NCBI RefSeq assembly: GCF_000876655.1
Contig: NZ_JYCN01000026.1
Location: 248,001-312,000, forward strand
Reading direction: 5' to 3'
Length of the DNA: 64,000 nt
DNA from: Arthrobacter sp. SPG23
Lineage (GTDB): Bacteria > Actinomycetota > Actinomycetes > Actinomycetales > Micrococcaceae
Position 1 is the stretch's first letter, and every line of letters begins with the position of its first letter. This document shows, in pieces, positions 8,720-16,573 of this stretch. The translations under genes were made by a program, and so were the position numbers. The notes beneath the pieces are model-generated. The model saw nothing but the letters and a program-made list of their open reading frames with translations, was not told the origin of the DNA and made no database searches.

Positions 8720-9127
8720 CTAGCTGTCGCCGGAAGGGTCGGTGGACTCGTCAGGTCCGGGCCCGCCGCGGGTGTCGTGACCGCCCGCGGACTCGGTCTC
8801 CTGGCCGGCTTCGCCTGAGTTGCGTCCGGCTTCGCTCGAGCCTCGTCCGGAGACGCATCCTGAATCCGGGAGGTCCGGGTCGTCGGAATAGGGTGCGTAC
8901 AGGCGTGGAACGTCCTCGATCAGTTCATTGGCGGCCATGGCGAGCAGGTCCCGCTGGACCGGCGGAAGGGAAAGCAGCCCCTGCAGGTAGGCTTCGACTT
9001 CGTATTCGCCCACGCTGCCGCCGATGCTGAAGTAGTTCAGCCAGAGTTCCCCGGGCGTGAGGCCCACGGCCTTCAGCGCCGCCCGCAACTGCCTGCGTTG
9101 ATCGGGTTCGTTGTGATCGAAGCCCAT
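8720..9127 (-). CDS. Conserved hypothetical protein with acidic disordered tail
   Basis: A 135-residue protein of no family I can name. Residues 1-80 look folded and mostly helical (RRQLRAALKAVGLTPGELWLNYFSIGGSVGEYEVEAYL); the last 50 residues are Gly/Asp/Ser/Glu-rich and probably disordered. A good GGGGAG Shine-Dalgarno precedes ATG 9127. It has the look of a small cytosolic actinobacterial protein. The 287 bp between it and the PhzF-fold gene carry no other gene that I can support. Confidence 0.65.
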   Translation of the reverse strand: MGFDHNEPDQRRQLRAALKAVGLTPGELWLNYFSIGGSVGEYEVEAYLQGLLSLPPVQRDLLAMAANELIEDVPRLYAPYSDDPDLPDSGCVSGRGSSEAGRNSGEAGQETESAGGHDTRGGPGPDESTDPSGDS

Positions 9128-9414
9128 GGTGGCGCTCCCCTAGTTCCTGCCGGCCGGCATTCCGGCGTTGAGCTGAGAATCATGTGCGGGTAAGAGTTCC
9201 GTGCCCACAGTTTCAGCTTAAACCCGGCTGCATCCGCGTCGCAGTGGTTCGTTGAGATCCTGGCCAAGGGCCGCCGGCGGGCCCGTTGGCGGCGCTACCG
9301 CTGGAGAGGCAAGGCCACTTTCCGGAATTGGCTATGGTTTCCCTGCCCGGCCGCCGCCTACCGTGGTGGAAGACGGCTCCCGCCGAAGTTTTCCCGAGAT
9401 CCAGAGAGACCAGC

Positions 9415-10263
9415 ATGCCCACTGTTGTGAACGAATATCCCTTCTCCCAGGTAGACGTCTTTGCCCCCGGCCCGAAAGCCGGGAACCCCGTCGCCGTCGT
9501 ACATGACGCGGACGGACTGACCACAGAACAGATGCAGAGCTTCGCGAACTGGACCAATCTGTCGGAGACCACGTTCCTGTTGAAGCCGTCGCACCCGGAA
9601 GCGGACTACAAGCTGAGGATCTTTACGCCGGCGTCCGAACTGCCTTTTGCCGGGCATCCCACGCTGGGCTCGGCCCACGCCTGGCTGGAAGAGGGCGGAC
9701 AGCCGTTCCGTAACGGAGAGCTGCTGCAGGAATGCGAGGCGGGGCTGGTGAAGATCCGCCGCGCCGGTACGGAACTGGCCTTCGCGGCACCGCCGCTGAT
9801 CCGCTCGGGCGCGGTGGAACCTGAAGCGCTGGCCCAGGCCATCGCCAGCCTGGGCGTCGACGCCGGCCAGGTCCTGGGCAGCAACTGGGTGGACAACGGC
9901 CCGGGCTGGCTGGGAATCCGGCTGGAATCGGCGGAGCAGGTGCTGGAGCTGCAGCCCGACTTCGCCCTGATGGATCAGCTCTGTGTCGGCGTGATCGGCA
10001 GCTACGCGGAGGGAGGACCGGCGGACTTCGAAGTCCGGGCGTTCGTTCCCGGGCTCAGCGTGCCCGAAGACCCGGTAACCGGCAGCCTCAATGCCGGGCT
10101 GGCCCAGTGGCTCGTCGGCGAAGGGGTGGTGCGCGGCGATTACACGGTCCAGCAAGGCACCGTCCTGGGACGCGGCGGCGTGGTTACAGTCAGCGTCGAG
10201 GACGAGGACATCTGGATCGGCGGAACCAGCCGGGCCGTGGTGAGCGGCCGCGTGTCGATTTAG
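9415..10263 (+). CDS. PhzF-family isomerase/epimerase
   Basis: A 282-residue PhzF/DapF-fold enzyme. The catalytic Glu lies in NLSETTFLL, followed by the conserved PFAGHPTLGSA loop and, in the second half, PEDPVTGSLNAGLAQWL, all hallmarks of the family. ATG 9415 with AGAGAG upstream gives the usual NEYPFSQVDVFAPGPKAGNPVAVV start; the longer in-frame extension upstream is not needed. No phenazine genes are nearby, so the role is probably an unknown isomerisation, as for most PhzF homologues. The stop codon lies inside a 16-bp tandem duplication. Confidence 0.9.
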   Translation: MPTVVNEYPFSQVDVFAPGPKAGNPVAVVHDADGLTTEQMQSFANWTNLSETTFLLKPSHPEADYKLRIFTPASELPFAGHPTLGSAHAWLEEGGQPFRNGELLQECEAGLVKIRRAGTELAFAAPPLIRSGAVEPEALAQAIASLGVDAGQVLGSNWVDNGPGWLGIRLESAEQVLELQPDFALMDQLCVGVIGSYAEGGPADFEVRAFVPGLSVPEDPVTGSLNAGLAQWLVGEGVVRGDYTVQQGTVLGRGGVVTVSVEDEDIWIGGTSRAVVSGRVSI

Positions 10264-10279
10264 CCGCGTGTCGATTTAG
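10248..10279 (+). repeat. 16-bp tandem duplication across a stop codon
   Basis: The 16-mer CCGCGTGTCGATTTAG occurs twice in immediate tandem (10248-10263 and 10264-10279). The first copy encodes the C-terminal residues and TAG stop of the PhzF-fold gene; the second copy is the following intergenic sequence. It is a recent-looking replication-slippage duplication. Confidence 0.9.
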
Positions 10280-10310
10280 CGGCAGACGGGTGAACGGCAG
10301 GCCGGGGGTG

Positions 10311-11147
10311 CTACGGCGCGGTCAGCTGGTAGCCCACTCCCCTGACTGTCTGCACCCACCGCGGCGAACGGGAGCTGTCGCCCAGGCGCTTGCGGAGGTT
10401 GCCCATATGAACCTCCAGCACACGTTCGTCCCGGGCTGCCACGGCGGAACCCGAGACAGCAGGCTCATTGCGCAGCTGGCGGGCGAGGTCCGCCTTGGTC
10501 AGCACCGCCCCTTTGTTGTGGAGCAGTGCGCGGAGTAACTCGAACTGGGTTCGGGTGAGGTCTATAGCTTGCCCGTCCACTGATACGGCTCGTGTGCTGT
10601 CCATCAGGGCAAGGCCCCGGTGTTCAAAGTCCCACCCGGTCCTGGCGGCCGGACCCTCAGCTGCCGGGGCGGCCAGTTGACGGCGGGCGCCCGCGGTGGG
10701 TGCGGGCAGGTCCGCGTCATCAGGTTTGGCGGCGAAGTGGCCGGCCTCGCACTGTGCCGCTTCCACCAGGGCGTGGCGCCGGGGCCGGCGGAGCATGGCG
10801 GCGATCCTGGCCCGCAGCTCGCGGGGACGGAAGGGCTTGGCCAGGTAGTCGTCAGCGCCGGCCTCGAGGCCCAGCAGTGCATCCGCTTCGCTCGCCAGTG
10901 CGCTGACCATGATCACGTAGGCGTGGCTGAAGGTACGGATCCGGCGGGAGGCCTCGATGCCGTCGAAGTCGGGGAGCCCTACCTCCAAAGTGACCAGTAC
11001 GGGGTCGTGCTTCCGGACGGCAGCCACTCCCTCGGCGCCGGTTGCCGTGGCAACAACGTCGAATCCGGATTGGACGAGCAGCTCTTCCAGAGATGCCCTG
11101 TTGCGACCGTCGCCGTCAACCACCACAGCCATGCCGCGCGTAACCAT
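10311..11147 (-). CDS. Orphan OmpR-type response regulator with Glu at the phosphorylation site
   Basis: A 278-residue protein: receiver domain (about 1-120), an Ala/Pro-rich linker of about 55 residues, and an OmpR winged helix (about 180-278) with RTQFELLRALLHNKGAVLTKADL and LEVHMGNLRKRLG ... VRGVGYQL. In the receiver, the acidic pocket (VVVDGD) and the Lys (DDYLAKPF) are present. The position that is normally Asp in LLDVMLPxMDG reads TLEVGLPDFDG, so Glu sits at the phospho-acceptor site. No histidine kinase is adjacent. The regulator may be constitutively active or controlled without phosphorylation. I chose ATG 11147 with GAGGGG 5 nt upstream. Confidence 0.88.
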   Translation of the reverse strand: MVTRGMAVVVDGDGRNRASLEELLVQSGFDVVATATGAEGVAAVRKHDPVLVTLEVGLPDFDGIEASRRIRTFSHAYVIMVSALASEADALLGLEAGADDYLAKPFRPRELRARIAAMLRRPRRHALVEAAQCEAGHFAAKPDDADLPAPTAGARRQLAAPAAEGPAARTGWDFEHRGLALMDSTRAVSVDGQAIDLTRTQFELLRALLHNKGAVLTKADLARQLRNEPAVSGSAVAARDERVLEVHMGNLRKRLGDSSRSPRWVQTVRGVGYQLTAP

Positions 11148-11197
11148 CAAAACCCCTCAGAAATTCTCGTGCTTATTCAGCTTTAGTAAGTACCACT

Positions 11198-11309
11198 AAT
11201 TCCTCAACTAGGAATTGCGTAAAAATTGTGCATTTATTGAGGAAAGTCAAAATGTAGATATCAGCATTTATCTATTGCCAACCCCACCCCGCTGAATGAT
11301 GATCATCAT
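11198..11309. promoter_or_regulatory. AT-rich divergent intergenic region with two palindromes
   Basis: The 217 bp between the response regulator and the GH16-like gene are markedly AT-rich compared with the surroundings. Two palindromes stand out: AATTCCT-CAACT-AGGAATT (11198-11216) and a perfect 14-mer ATGATGATCATCAT (11296-11309), the latter 55 bp before the GH16-like start. They are candidate operators, perhaps for the adjacent regulator. Promoter hexamers were not assigned. Confidence 0.4.
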
Positions 11310-11364
11310 GTGCTCACTGGGGGCGCGGCGCTGCTGTCATCAGCGCAAAATTAGGGGGCGTTAA

Positions 11365-12453
11365 ATGGTTTCCTTGAGGTCTCGCGTCGCAAAAGCCGTT
11401 TGGCTGAACAGGCCGCTTGCAATGCTGGCAGCCGCCAGCCTGGTCATGTTGTCCGCAACAACGTCGGCGCAGGCCGCCGACACCACTCCCATGGACCCGA
11501 ACCCGGGGCCCGCGGGCAGCTTCGCCTGGAAGGGATTCAACTGGGAAAAGCGGTTCTGGGGCGGTGCGCCACAGTTCAACAAGGCCTTCGACGCGGCCAA
11601 CGTCAGCAATCCCGACAGCAACGGATACGTCAAGCTTTCACTCACCAACCCGACCGGAACCGCCCCCGTCGGGGCCGAGTTCCAGTCGACCCGACAGGGA
11701 TTCGGCTACGGCACATACAGCACCACGGTGGAGAAGGATGTGAGCGCCCTCCAGAAGGAAGTGGTGTGGGGATGCCTGTTCACCTACGACCCCCTGGCCG
11801 CTCCCGGCTACAACGAGATCGACCTGTGCGAGGCGTCCGCCTGGGGCGGCGGTGCAAGCTACGGGGAATCCTGGCCCGTATCCCAGGCACACGGCTACTG
11901 GTTTGACGCCACCAAACCGCCGGGGCAGGGCAACAACACCATCGTCTTTGATACGACGAACGACGCAATCCTCACCCACAAAATGGTCTGGGAGCCCGGA
12001 AAGATCACGTTCGAAACCTTTGCCGGCGAAGGGTACGGCGGTACCCTCCTCAAACGCACGGTCCTGCAGGGAAGCACGGTTCCGGTGCCGGCCAAGGAAG
12101 CCATCCACTTCAACCTGTGGGTCACAGGCGGGGGTGGCGGCGATCCCGAACATGTGAAGCCGGAGTCCGTGGTGATCCGGGACTTCTCGTTCACACCGGC
12201 CGCCAGCACAACGCCGGCGGCCGAGTCCCCCATCAAGCTGACGGCGGCCAACAGCAAGGTCAAAGGCGTCAATGCCACCACCCTGACGTGGACCGGGGCC
12301 ACCGGCTCCAGCGTCACGTTATGGTTCAACGGCACCCCTAAGACGGTCCCCAACACGGGCAGCTACGTGAACAAGTTCAAGGGCGGAGCAACCACTAACT
12401 ACAAGGTCTGCGATGCTGCTGCATGCTCCAGCACCGTCAGCGTGGTCACCTGA
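11365..12453 (+). CDS. Secreted GH16-like glycoside hydrolase / laminarinase-fold protein
   Basis: A 362-residue exported protein. A Sec signal peptide spans about 1-38, ending AQAA. Residues about 45-275 resemble a GH16 jelly roll, with the catalytic ExDxxE motif as EIDLCE (E151, D153, E156) and aromatic-rich strands. A C-terminal domain (about 285-362, with a Cys pair and beta-rich repeats) looks like an accessory Ig or fibronectin-like module. AGGGGGC precedes ATG 11365. GH16 enzymes cut beta-1,3 or beta-1,4 glucans and galactans, but substrate cannot be set. It converges on a glycosyltransferase gene, suggesting a surface-polysaccharide locus. Confidence 0.7.
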   Translation: MVSLRSRVAKAVWLNRPLAMLAAASLVMLSATTSAQAADTTPMDPNPGPAGSFAWKGFNWEKRFWGGAPQFNKAFDAANVSNPDSNGYVKLSLTNPTGTAPVGAEFQSTRQGFGYGTYSTTVEKDVSALQKEVVWGCLFTYDPLAAPGYNEIDLCEASAWGGGASYGESWPVSQAHGYWFDATKPPGQGNNTIVFDTTNDAILTHKMVWEPGKITFETFAGEGYGGTLLKRTVLQGSTVPVPAKEAIHFNLWVTGGGGGDPEHVKPESVVIRDFSFTPAASTTPAAESPIKLTAANSKVKGVNATTLTWTGATGSSVTLWFNGTPKTVPNTGSYVNKFKGGATTNYKVCDAAACSSTVSVVT

Positions 12454-12472
12454 GCCGAACGAAAACGGGCAG

Positions 12473-12495
12473 CCCGGATTCGTAGCGAATCCGGG
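12473..12495. terminator. Hairpin terminator between convergent genes
   Basis: CCCGGATTCG and CGAATCCGGG form a perfect 10-bp stem with a 3-nt loop, extended by further G-C pairing outside. It sits between the GH16-like gene and the convergent small LAVTG protein gene. Confidence 0.75.
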
Positions 12496-12518
12496 CCACC
12501 CGCCCGATCAGGCCGGAG

Positions 12519-12680
12519 TTACTTGGCGGCCTTGACCGGCACAATGCGCTTGATGGCAAGGCCGAGCGCCAGGAGGGCGAAGGCCGCCAGGGCGAACCAA
12601 AAGAGGTCACCGGCCCCGGTTACGGCGAGGGTTCCGGCCCCGACACCGGCCGCGGCGGGAGCTGCTGGATTGCTGTACAT
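12519..12680 (-). CDS. 53-residue membrane peptide with LAVTG sorting-signal layout
   Basis: A tiny protein starting at ATG 12680, only 4 bp after the stop of the glycosyltransferase. Residues 1-17 are Pro/Ala/Gly-rich; then comes LAVTG, one hydrophobic helix (about residues 25-43) and a basic end with KR and two more lysines. This is the layout of a C-terminal cell-wall sorting signal (LAXTG is the sortase E type motif in actinobacteria), but there is no signal peptide and hardly any protein before it. It may be a small synthase subunit or an anchor-like peptide. Translational coupling to the glycosyltransferase is the strongest functional hint. Confidence 0.6.
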   Translation of the reverse strand: MYSNPAAPAAAGVGAGTLAVTGAGDLFWFALAAFALLALGLAIKRIVPVKAAK

Positions 12681-12684
12681 AGTG

Positions 12685-13734
12685 TTACCAAGCTTTCTTT
12701 TTGTTGAGCGCTGCATCCACGTAAGCCTTCGCGTGGACCACCTGAAGGAACAGGTCGATCAGAAGTTCGTACATCGTTGCGGCCGCCAGCATGTACCTCC
12801 AGCCACGCAGCCGCACAGTCACTACCCGTTCGATCACGAAGACACCGGTCACGGCGATCCAGAAAGGATGCATGTGCAGCCCTTCTCCCGTGCCCAGTGC
12901 AAAAGCCACCGTTCCGAAGTAGGCCATCGACACCAGGATTCCCGTCACGGAGAGGGCCTGCCTCCCCCAATACGGTCGGGTGACCCTGGTCCAGCCGTAC
13001 TGGACGCAGTTCTCCACCGCTCCCCGCTTCCACCTCAGCCGCTGCGCCCAGAGTTCGCGCCAGGTGGGCATGATTTCCGTGACGAGCGTGCAGTCGGACG
13101 GCGATTTGATGCGGTAGTTCAAGGTCAGCAGGGCGAAGGACAACTCGTTGTCCTCGGTCAGCACGGAGGTATCGTAGACGCCTCCCCTGCCGTTGCCGGG
13201 CGGAAGCGTGCCGTTCAGCCGGGCTTCGATGACGTCCACCAGGGTCCGGACACGGAACAGCGCGGCCGTTCCCGTCACCACCAGGCATTTGCCGTGAAGC
13301 CGCTTAACGTCCCGCGCGTACCGGGCGTACTCATTCCGCTGCAGGTGGCCGACGAAACCGCCGCCCGCGGCGCCCCGGAAGACGCCGCCCACGGCACCAA
13401 GCCGCCTGTCCGCGCCCAGGTGGGCGGTTGCCCGCTCGATGAAGTCACGGCTCAGCTGCGAATCAGCGTCCTGGACGAGGATCATGTCCGCCGGATTTGC
13501 GCCCGGCAGCAGTCCCTCCAGCGCGAAGTTCAAGGCTCCCGCCTTTTTGTCCGTGTTTCCAACAGTGCGGATGACCTCCGCGCCAAGTGCCACGGCGATT
13601 TCCTCGGTGGCGTCGGTGCAGTTGTCCGCAACAACCACCACCCGGTCCGGCGGGAGGGTCTGGGATGTGAGGGATTTAAGCGTGTCAGAGATACCTGCAG
13701 CCTCATTGTGCGCAGGGATAAGGACTGTAATCAC
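12685..13734 (-). CDS. Membrane-bound family 2 glycosyltransferase
   Basis: A 349-residue GT2 enzyme of the processive (cellulose, hyaluronan, poly-GlcNAc synthase) type. Motifs in order: ITVLIPAHNE at the start, VVADNCTDAT, VQDADSQ (metal-binding DxD), TEDNE (catalytic base), and QRLRWKRG (QxxRW). About three C-terminal membrane segments follow (residues about 255-335). There is no N-terminal helix or PilZ domain. It uses a nucleotide sugar at the inner membrane face; the sugar is unknown. The start is GTG 13734. A 53-residue LAVTG peptide follows directly, and a secreted GH16-like protein is encoded convergently. Confidence 0.88.
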   Translation of the reverse strand: MITVLIPAHNEAAGISDTLKSLTSQTLPPDRVVVVADNCTDATEEIAVALGAEVIRTVGNTDKKAGALNFALEGLLPGANPADMILVQDADSQLSRDFIERATAHLGADRRLGAVGGVFRGAAGGGFVGHLQRNEYARYARDVKRLHGKCLVVTGTAALFRVRTLVDVIEARLNGTLPPGNGRGGVYDTSVLTEDNELSFALLTLNYRIKSPSDCTLVTEIMPTWRELWAQRLRWKRGAVENCVQYGWTRVTRPYWGRQALSVTGILVSMAYFGTVAFALGTGEGLHMHPFWIAVTGVFVIERVVTVRLRGWRYMLAAATMYELLIDLFLQVVHAKAYVDAALNKKKAW

Positions 13735-14138
13735 AGAAGCCCGGCACCCGCAGTTCCGGGAACATCATTCGAATAGTCACGCACTGGTTCCGCAGCTCCC
13801 CACCGGAATTAGTCAATTTGATTGTTGACTCCGAGTTTTTCAACGGAAACGCAAGCGGTCAGAAAGTATTCGAAAAGGAATCCGCAATCTTTCGTCAGGA
13901 AAAGTTGCAGCTCAATTGGACCTCAATTTTCCTTTTGGAACAGGCCGGCAATAATCAACTCCGGAGCGGGCGGGCACCGTACCCACGCCACAGCTTTTCG
14001 CCCACGGCGCACACGCCTAAGCCGGCGGCCCCGCGCCCCGTAGACTTGTCCGCACTATGGATGACCCTCCTTCACATATGCCCGAGCCCCTCCACCTTCT
14101 GACCGGTTCACCGGCCACCACGGGAGAGGGGCGCCCGA
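13735..14138. other. 404-bp gap, AT-rich core, no supported gene
   Basis: This gap separates the glycosyltransferase from the divergent DUF21 operon, so it should hold both promoters. The centre (about 13805-13955) is AT-rich and contains the inverted repeat AGTCAA-N8-TTGACT (13811-13830), each arm of which would read as a -35-like TTGACT outward or inward. A short open frame on the plus strand here has no coding character. I could not assign -10 elements. Confidence 0.5.
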
Positions 14139-15500
14139 ATGTATGAATGGATCATGCTCGGTATCGGCCTCGTCCTCACGGTGGGTACCGGCTTCTTCGT
14201 TGCGTCCGAGTTCGCGCTGGTCAACCTTGACCGGAACGACCTTGAGGCCCGCCAGGCCCGCGGCGAGAAACGCCTTGCGCCCACCATCAAGGCCCTCAAG
14301 ATCACCTCCACGCACCTCTCCGGAGCGCAGCTCGGCATTACGCTGACCACGCTCCTCACCGGCTACACCTTTGAGCCGGCTATCAGCAAGATGCTCAGCG
14401 GGCCGTTGCTTGCTGCGGGACTGCCTGAATCCGTGGTGCCCGGGATCGGCGCCGTGGCGGGCATCTTCCTGGCCACCATCTTCTCCATGGTGATCGGCGA
14501 ACTGGTCCCGAAGAACTTCGCCCTGGCCCTGCCGCTGGCCACCGCCAAGATCGTGGTTCCGTTCCAGGCCCTGTTCACCGCCGTCTTCAAGCCGGTGATC
14601 CTGCTGTTCAACAACACCGCCAACGGCATCATCCGCTCGTTCGGCATCGAGCCGAAGGAAGAGCTTTCCGGCGCGCGCAGCGCCGAGGAACTCAGCTCCC
14701 TGGTGCGGCGCTCCGCGCTGGAAGGCGTGCTCGACGTCGACCATGCGGTCCTGCTGCACCGCACCCTGCGCTTCTCTGAGCACTGCGCAGCCGACGTCAT
14801 GACGCCCCGCGTCCGGATGACGGCGGTGAACGCCGACGATACGGCGGAACAGATCGTCACCCTGGCCACGTCCACCGGCTACTCGCGCTTTCCGGTGATT
14901 GGACGGGACCGCGACGACGTCCTGGGCGTCCTGCACGTCAAGCAGGCGTTTGCTGTGGCACTGGAGGAACGGGCCAGCGTGACCGCCGCCAGCCTCATGA
15001 TCGATCCGCTGCGCGTCCCCGAGTCCATGGGCGTGGACACGCTGCTGGTCCTGCTTCGCAAACAGGGCCTCCAGGTAGCCATCGTGTCCGACGAGCACGG
15101 CGGAACGGCCGGCATCGTCACCCTTGAAGACCTGGTGGAAGAGATCGTGGGCGAGCTCGAGGACGAGCACGACCGCGCACGCGTGGGCGTGGTCCGGACC
15201 GGGCGCTCCATCACGTTCGATGCGTCCCTGCGCCCGGACGAGCTGCTGGACCGGACAGGGATTGCAGTCCCCGACGGCGAGGAGTACGACACCCTCGCGG
15301 GCTTCGTCACCGACCAGCTGGACCGGATCCCCGAGCTCGGGGACGAAGTCACCGTCAACGGCGGAACGCTGCGCGTGGAACGCGTGGTGGGCACCCACGT
15401 GGAGCGCCTCCGCTTCACGCCGGACGAATCTCAGGAAGCACCCCAGAGCCCGCACGACCGCATCATCGACACCCTCACCTCGGAGCTGACCCATGAGTGA
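14139..15500 (+). CDS. CNNM/CorC-like transporter: DUF21, CBS pair, CorC_HlyC domain
   Basis: A 453-residue membrane protein commonly annotated as hemolysin-family. Residues 1-190 form the CNNM/DUF21 membrane domain (FFVASEFALVNLDRNDLEARQ; MVIGELVPKNFALALP). A tandem CBS pair follows (about 210-340; TGYSRFPVIG, GGTAGIVTLEDLVEEIVGE). A C-terminal CorC_HlyC transporter-associated domain (about 350-430; EYDTLAGFVTDQLDRIPELGDEV) ends it. The family is linked to Mg2+ or Co2+ homeostasis. GAGAGGGG precedes the ATG. The next gene starts 8 bp before this one ends. Confidence 0.92.
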   Translation: MYEWIMLGIGLVLTVGTGFFVASEFALVNLDRNDLEARQARGEKRLAPTIKALKITSTHLSGAQLGITLTTLLTGYTFEPAISKMLSGPLLAAGLPESVVPGIGAVAGIFLATIFSMVIGELVPKNFALALPLATAKIVVPFQALFTAVFKPVILLFNNTANGIIRSFGIEPKEELSGARSAEELSSLVRRSALEGVLDVDHAVLLHRTLRFSEHCAADVMTPRVRMTAVNADDTAEQIVTLATSTGYSRFPVIGRDRDDVLGVLHVKQAFAVALEERASVTAASLMIDPLRVPESMGVDTLLVLLRKQGLQVAIVSDEHGGTAGIVTLEDLVEEIVGELEDEHDRARVGVVRTGRSITFDASLRPDELLDRTGIAVPDGEEYDTLAGFVTDQLDRIPELGDEVTVNGGTLRVERVVGTHVERLRFTPDESQEAPQSPHDRIIDTLTSELTHE

Positions 15501-16533
15501 ATACCTTCCCGGCATCATCTGGCTGGTGGTCCTCCTGGTGGTCAACGCCTTCTTCGTGGGAGCCGAGTTCGCGGTCATCTCCGCCCGCCGCTCGCAGATC
15601 GAGCCCAAAGCGGAGTCCGGCAGCAAGGCCGCCAAGACCACGCTGTGGGCCATGGAGCACGCCACACTGATGCTGGCCACCAGCCAGCTGGGCATCACCG
15701 TATGCTCGCTCGTGATCCTGAACGTCTCCGAACCCGCCATCCACCACCTGCTGGAAATCCCGCTGGGCCTGACGTCCCTCTCCGGCGAAGCGATCGGCAT
15801 CATCGCCTTCGTGGCCGCGCTGCTGCTGGTGACGTTCCTGCACGTGGTCATTGGCGAGATGGTCCCCAAGAACATTTCCTTCTCCGTCCCCACCCGGGCC
15901 GCACTCATCCTGGCCCCGCCGCTGGTGATGGTGGCGCGGGTGTTCAAGCCCGTGATCTGGAGCCTCAACGGGATCGCCAACTCCATCCTGCGGCTCTTCA
16001 AGGTCCAGCCCAAGGATGAGGCCACCAGCGCCTACACCCTGGATGAGGTGGCGAACATCGTGGAGCAGTCCACCCGGGACGGCATGCTCACCGACACCAC
16101 CGGCACGCTGAATGCAGCCTTCGAGTTCACCGCCAAGACCGTGGCGGACGTGGAAGTGCCCATCAGCGGGATGGTGCTCCTGCCGGCATCTGCGACGCCG
16201 GCGGATATCCAGAGCGCGGTGGCCCGGCACGGGTTCTCCCGCTACATCCTCACGGACGACGACGGCGTGCCCTCCGGTTACCTGCACCTCAAGGACGTCA
16301 TGGACCTGACGACGCCGGAAAAGTTCGCCAGGCCCGTGCCCGCCAAGCGGATCCGCCGGCTCGCGTCCGCGTTCAGCGGCAGCGACCTCGAGGACGCGCT
16401 GGCCACCATGCGCCGCACCGGCGCCCACGTGGCCCGGGTGTTCGACGAACACGGGAACACCACCGGCGTCCTCTTCCTGGAGGACATCATCGAAGAGCTC
16501 GTGGGCGAAGTGCAGGACGCCACCAGCGCCTAG
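15493..16533 (+). CDS. CNNM/CorC-like transporter lacking the CorC_HlyC domain
   Basis: A 346-residue paralogue of the upstream protein: DUF21 membrane domain (NAFFVGAEFAVISARRSQIEP; HVVIGEMVPKNISFSVP) and two CBS motifs ending EHGNTTGVLFLEDIIEELVGEVQ. It stops right after the second CBS motif, so it lacks the C-terminal CorC_HlyC domain found in its neighbour. Its ATG overlaps the upstream gene by 8 bp, so the two are co-translated and may form a heteromer. Tandem pairs with one short member are common in actinobacteria. A role in divalent cation transport is inferred from the family. Confidence 0.9.
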   Translation: MSEYLPGIIWLVVLLVVNAFFVGAEFAVISARRSQIEPKAESGSKAAKTTLWAMEHATLMLATSQLGITVCSLVILNVSEPAIHHLLEIPLGLTSLSGEAIGIIAFVAALLLVTFLHVVIGEMVPKNISFSVPTRAALILAPPLVMVARVFKPVIWSLNGIANSILRLFKVQPKDEATSAYTLDEVANIVEQSTRDGMLTDTTGTLNAAFEFTAKTVADVEVPISGMVLLPASATPADIQSAVARHGFSRYILTDDDGVPSGYLHLKDVMDLTTPEKFARPVPAKRIRRLASAFSGSDLEDALATMRRTGAHVARVFDEHGNTTGVLFLEDIIEELVGEVQDATSA

Positions 16534-16573
16534 AACGGAGGCGGACGGCCCGGCGGCGAATTAGGATGCTGGA

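Noticed and set aside
13818..14102. A 94-codon plus-strand frame in the 13.7-14.1 kb gap
   Set aside because: AT-rich, no Shine-Dalgarno, no family resemblance, and the frame changes character in the middle; treated as intergenic.
14055..16452. Minus-strand open frames opposite the two DUF21/CBS genes
   Set aside because: No recognisable domain; the sense strand carries clear membrane, CBS and CorC_HlyC motifs over the same bases.
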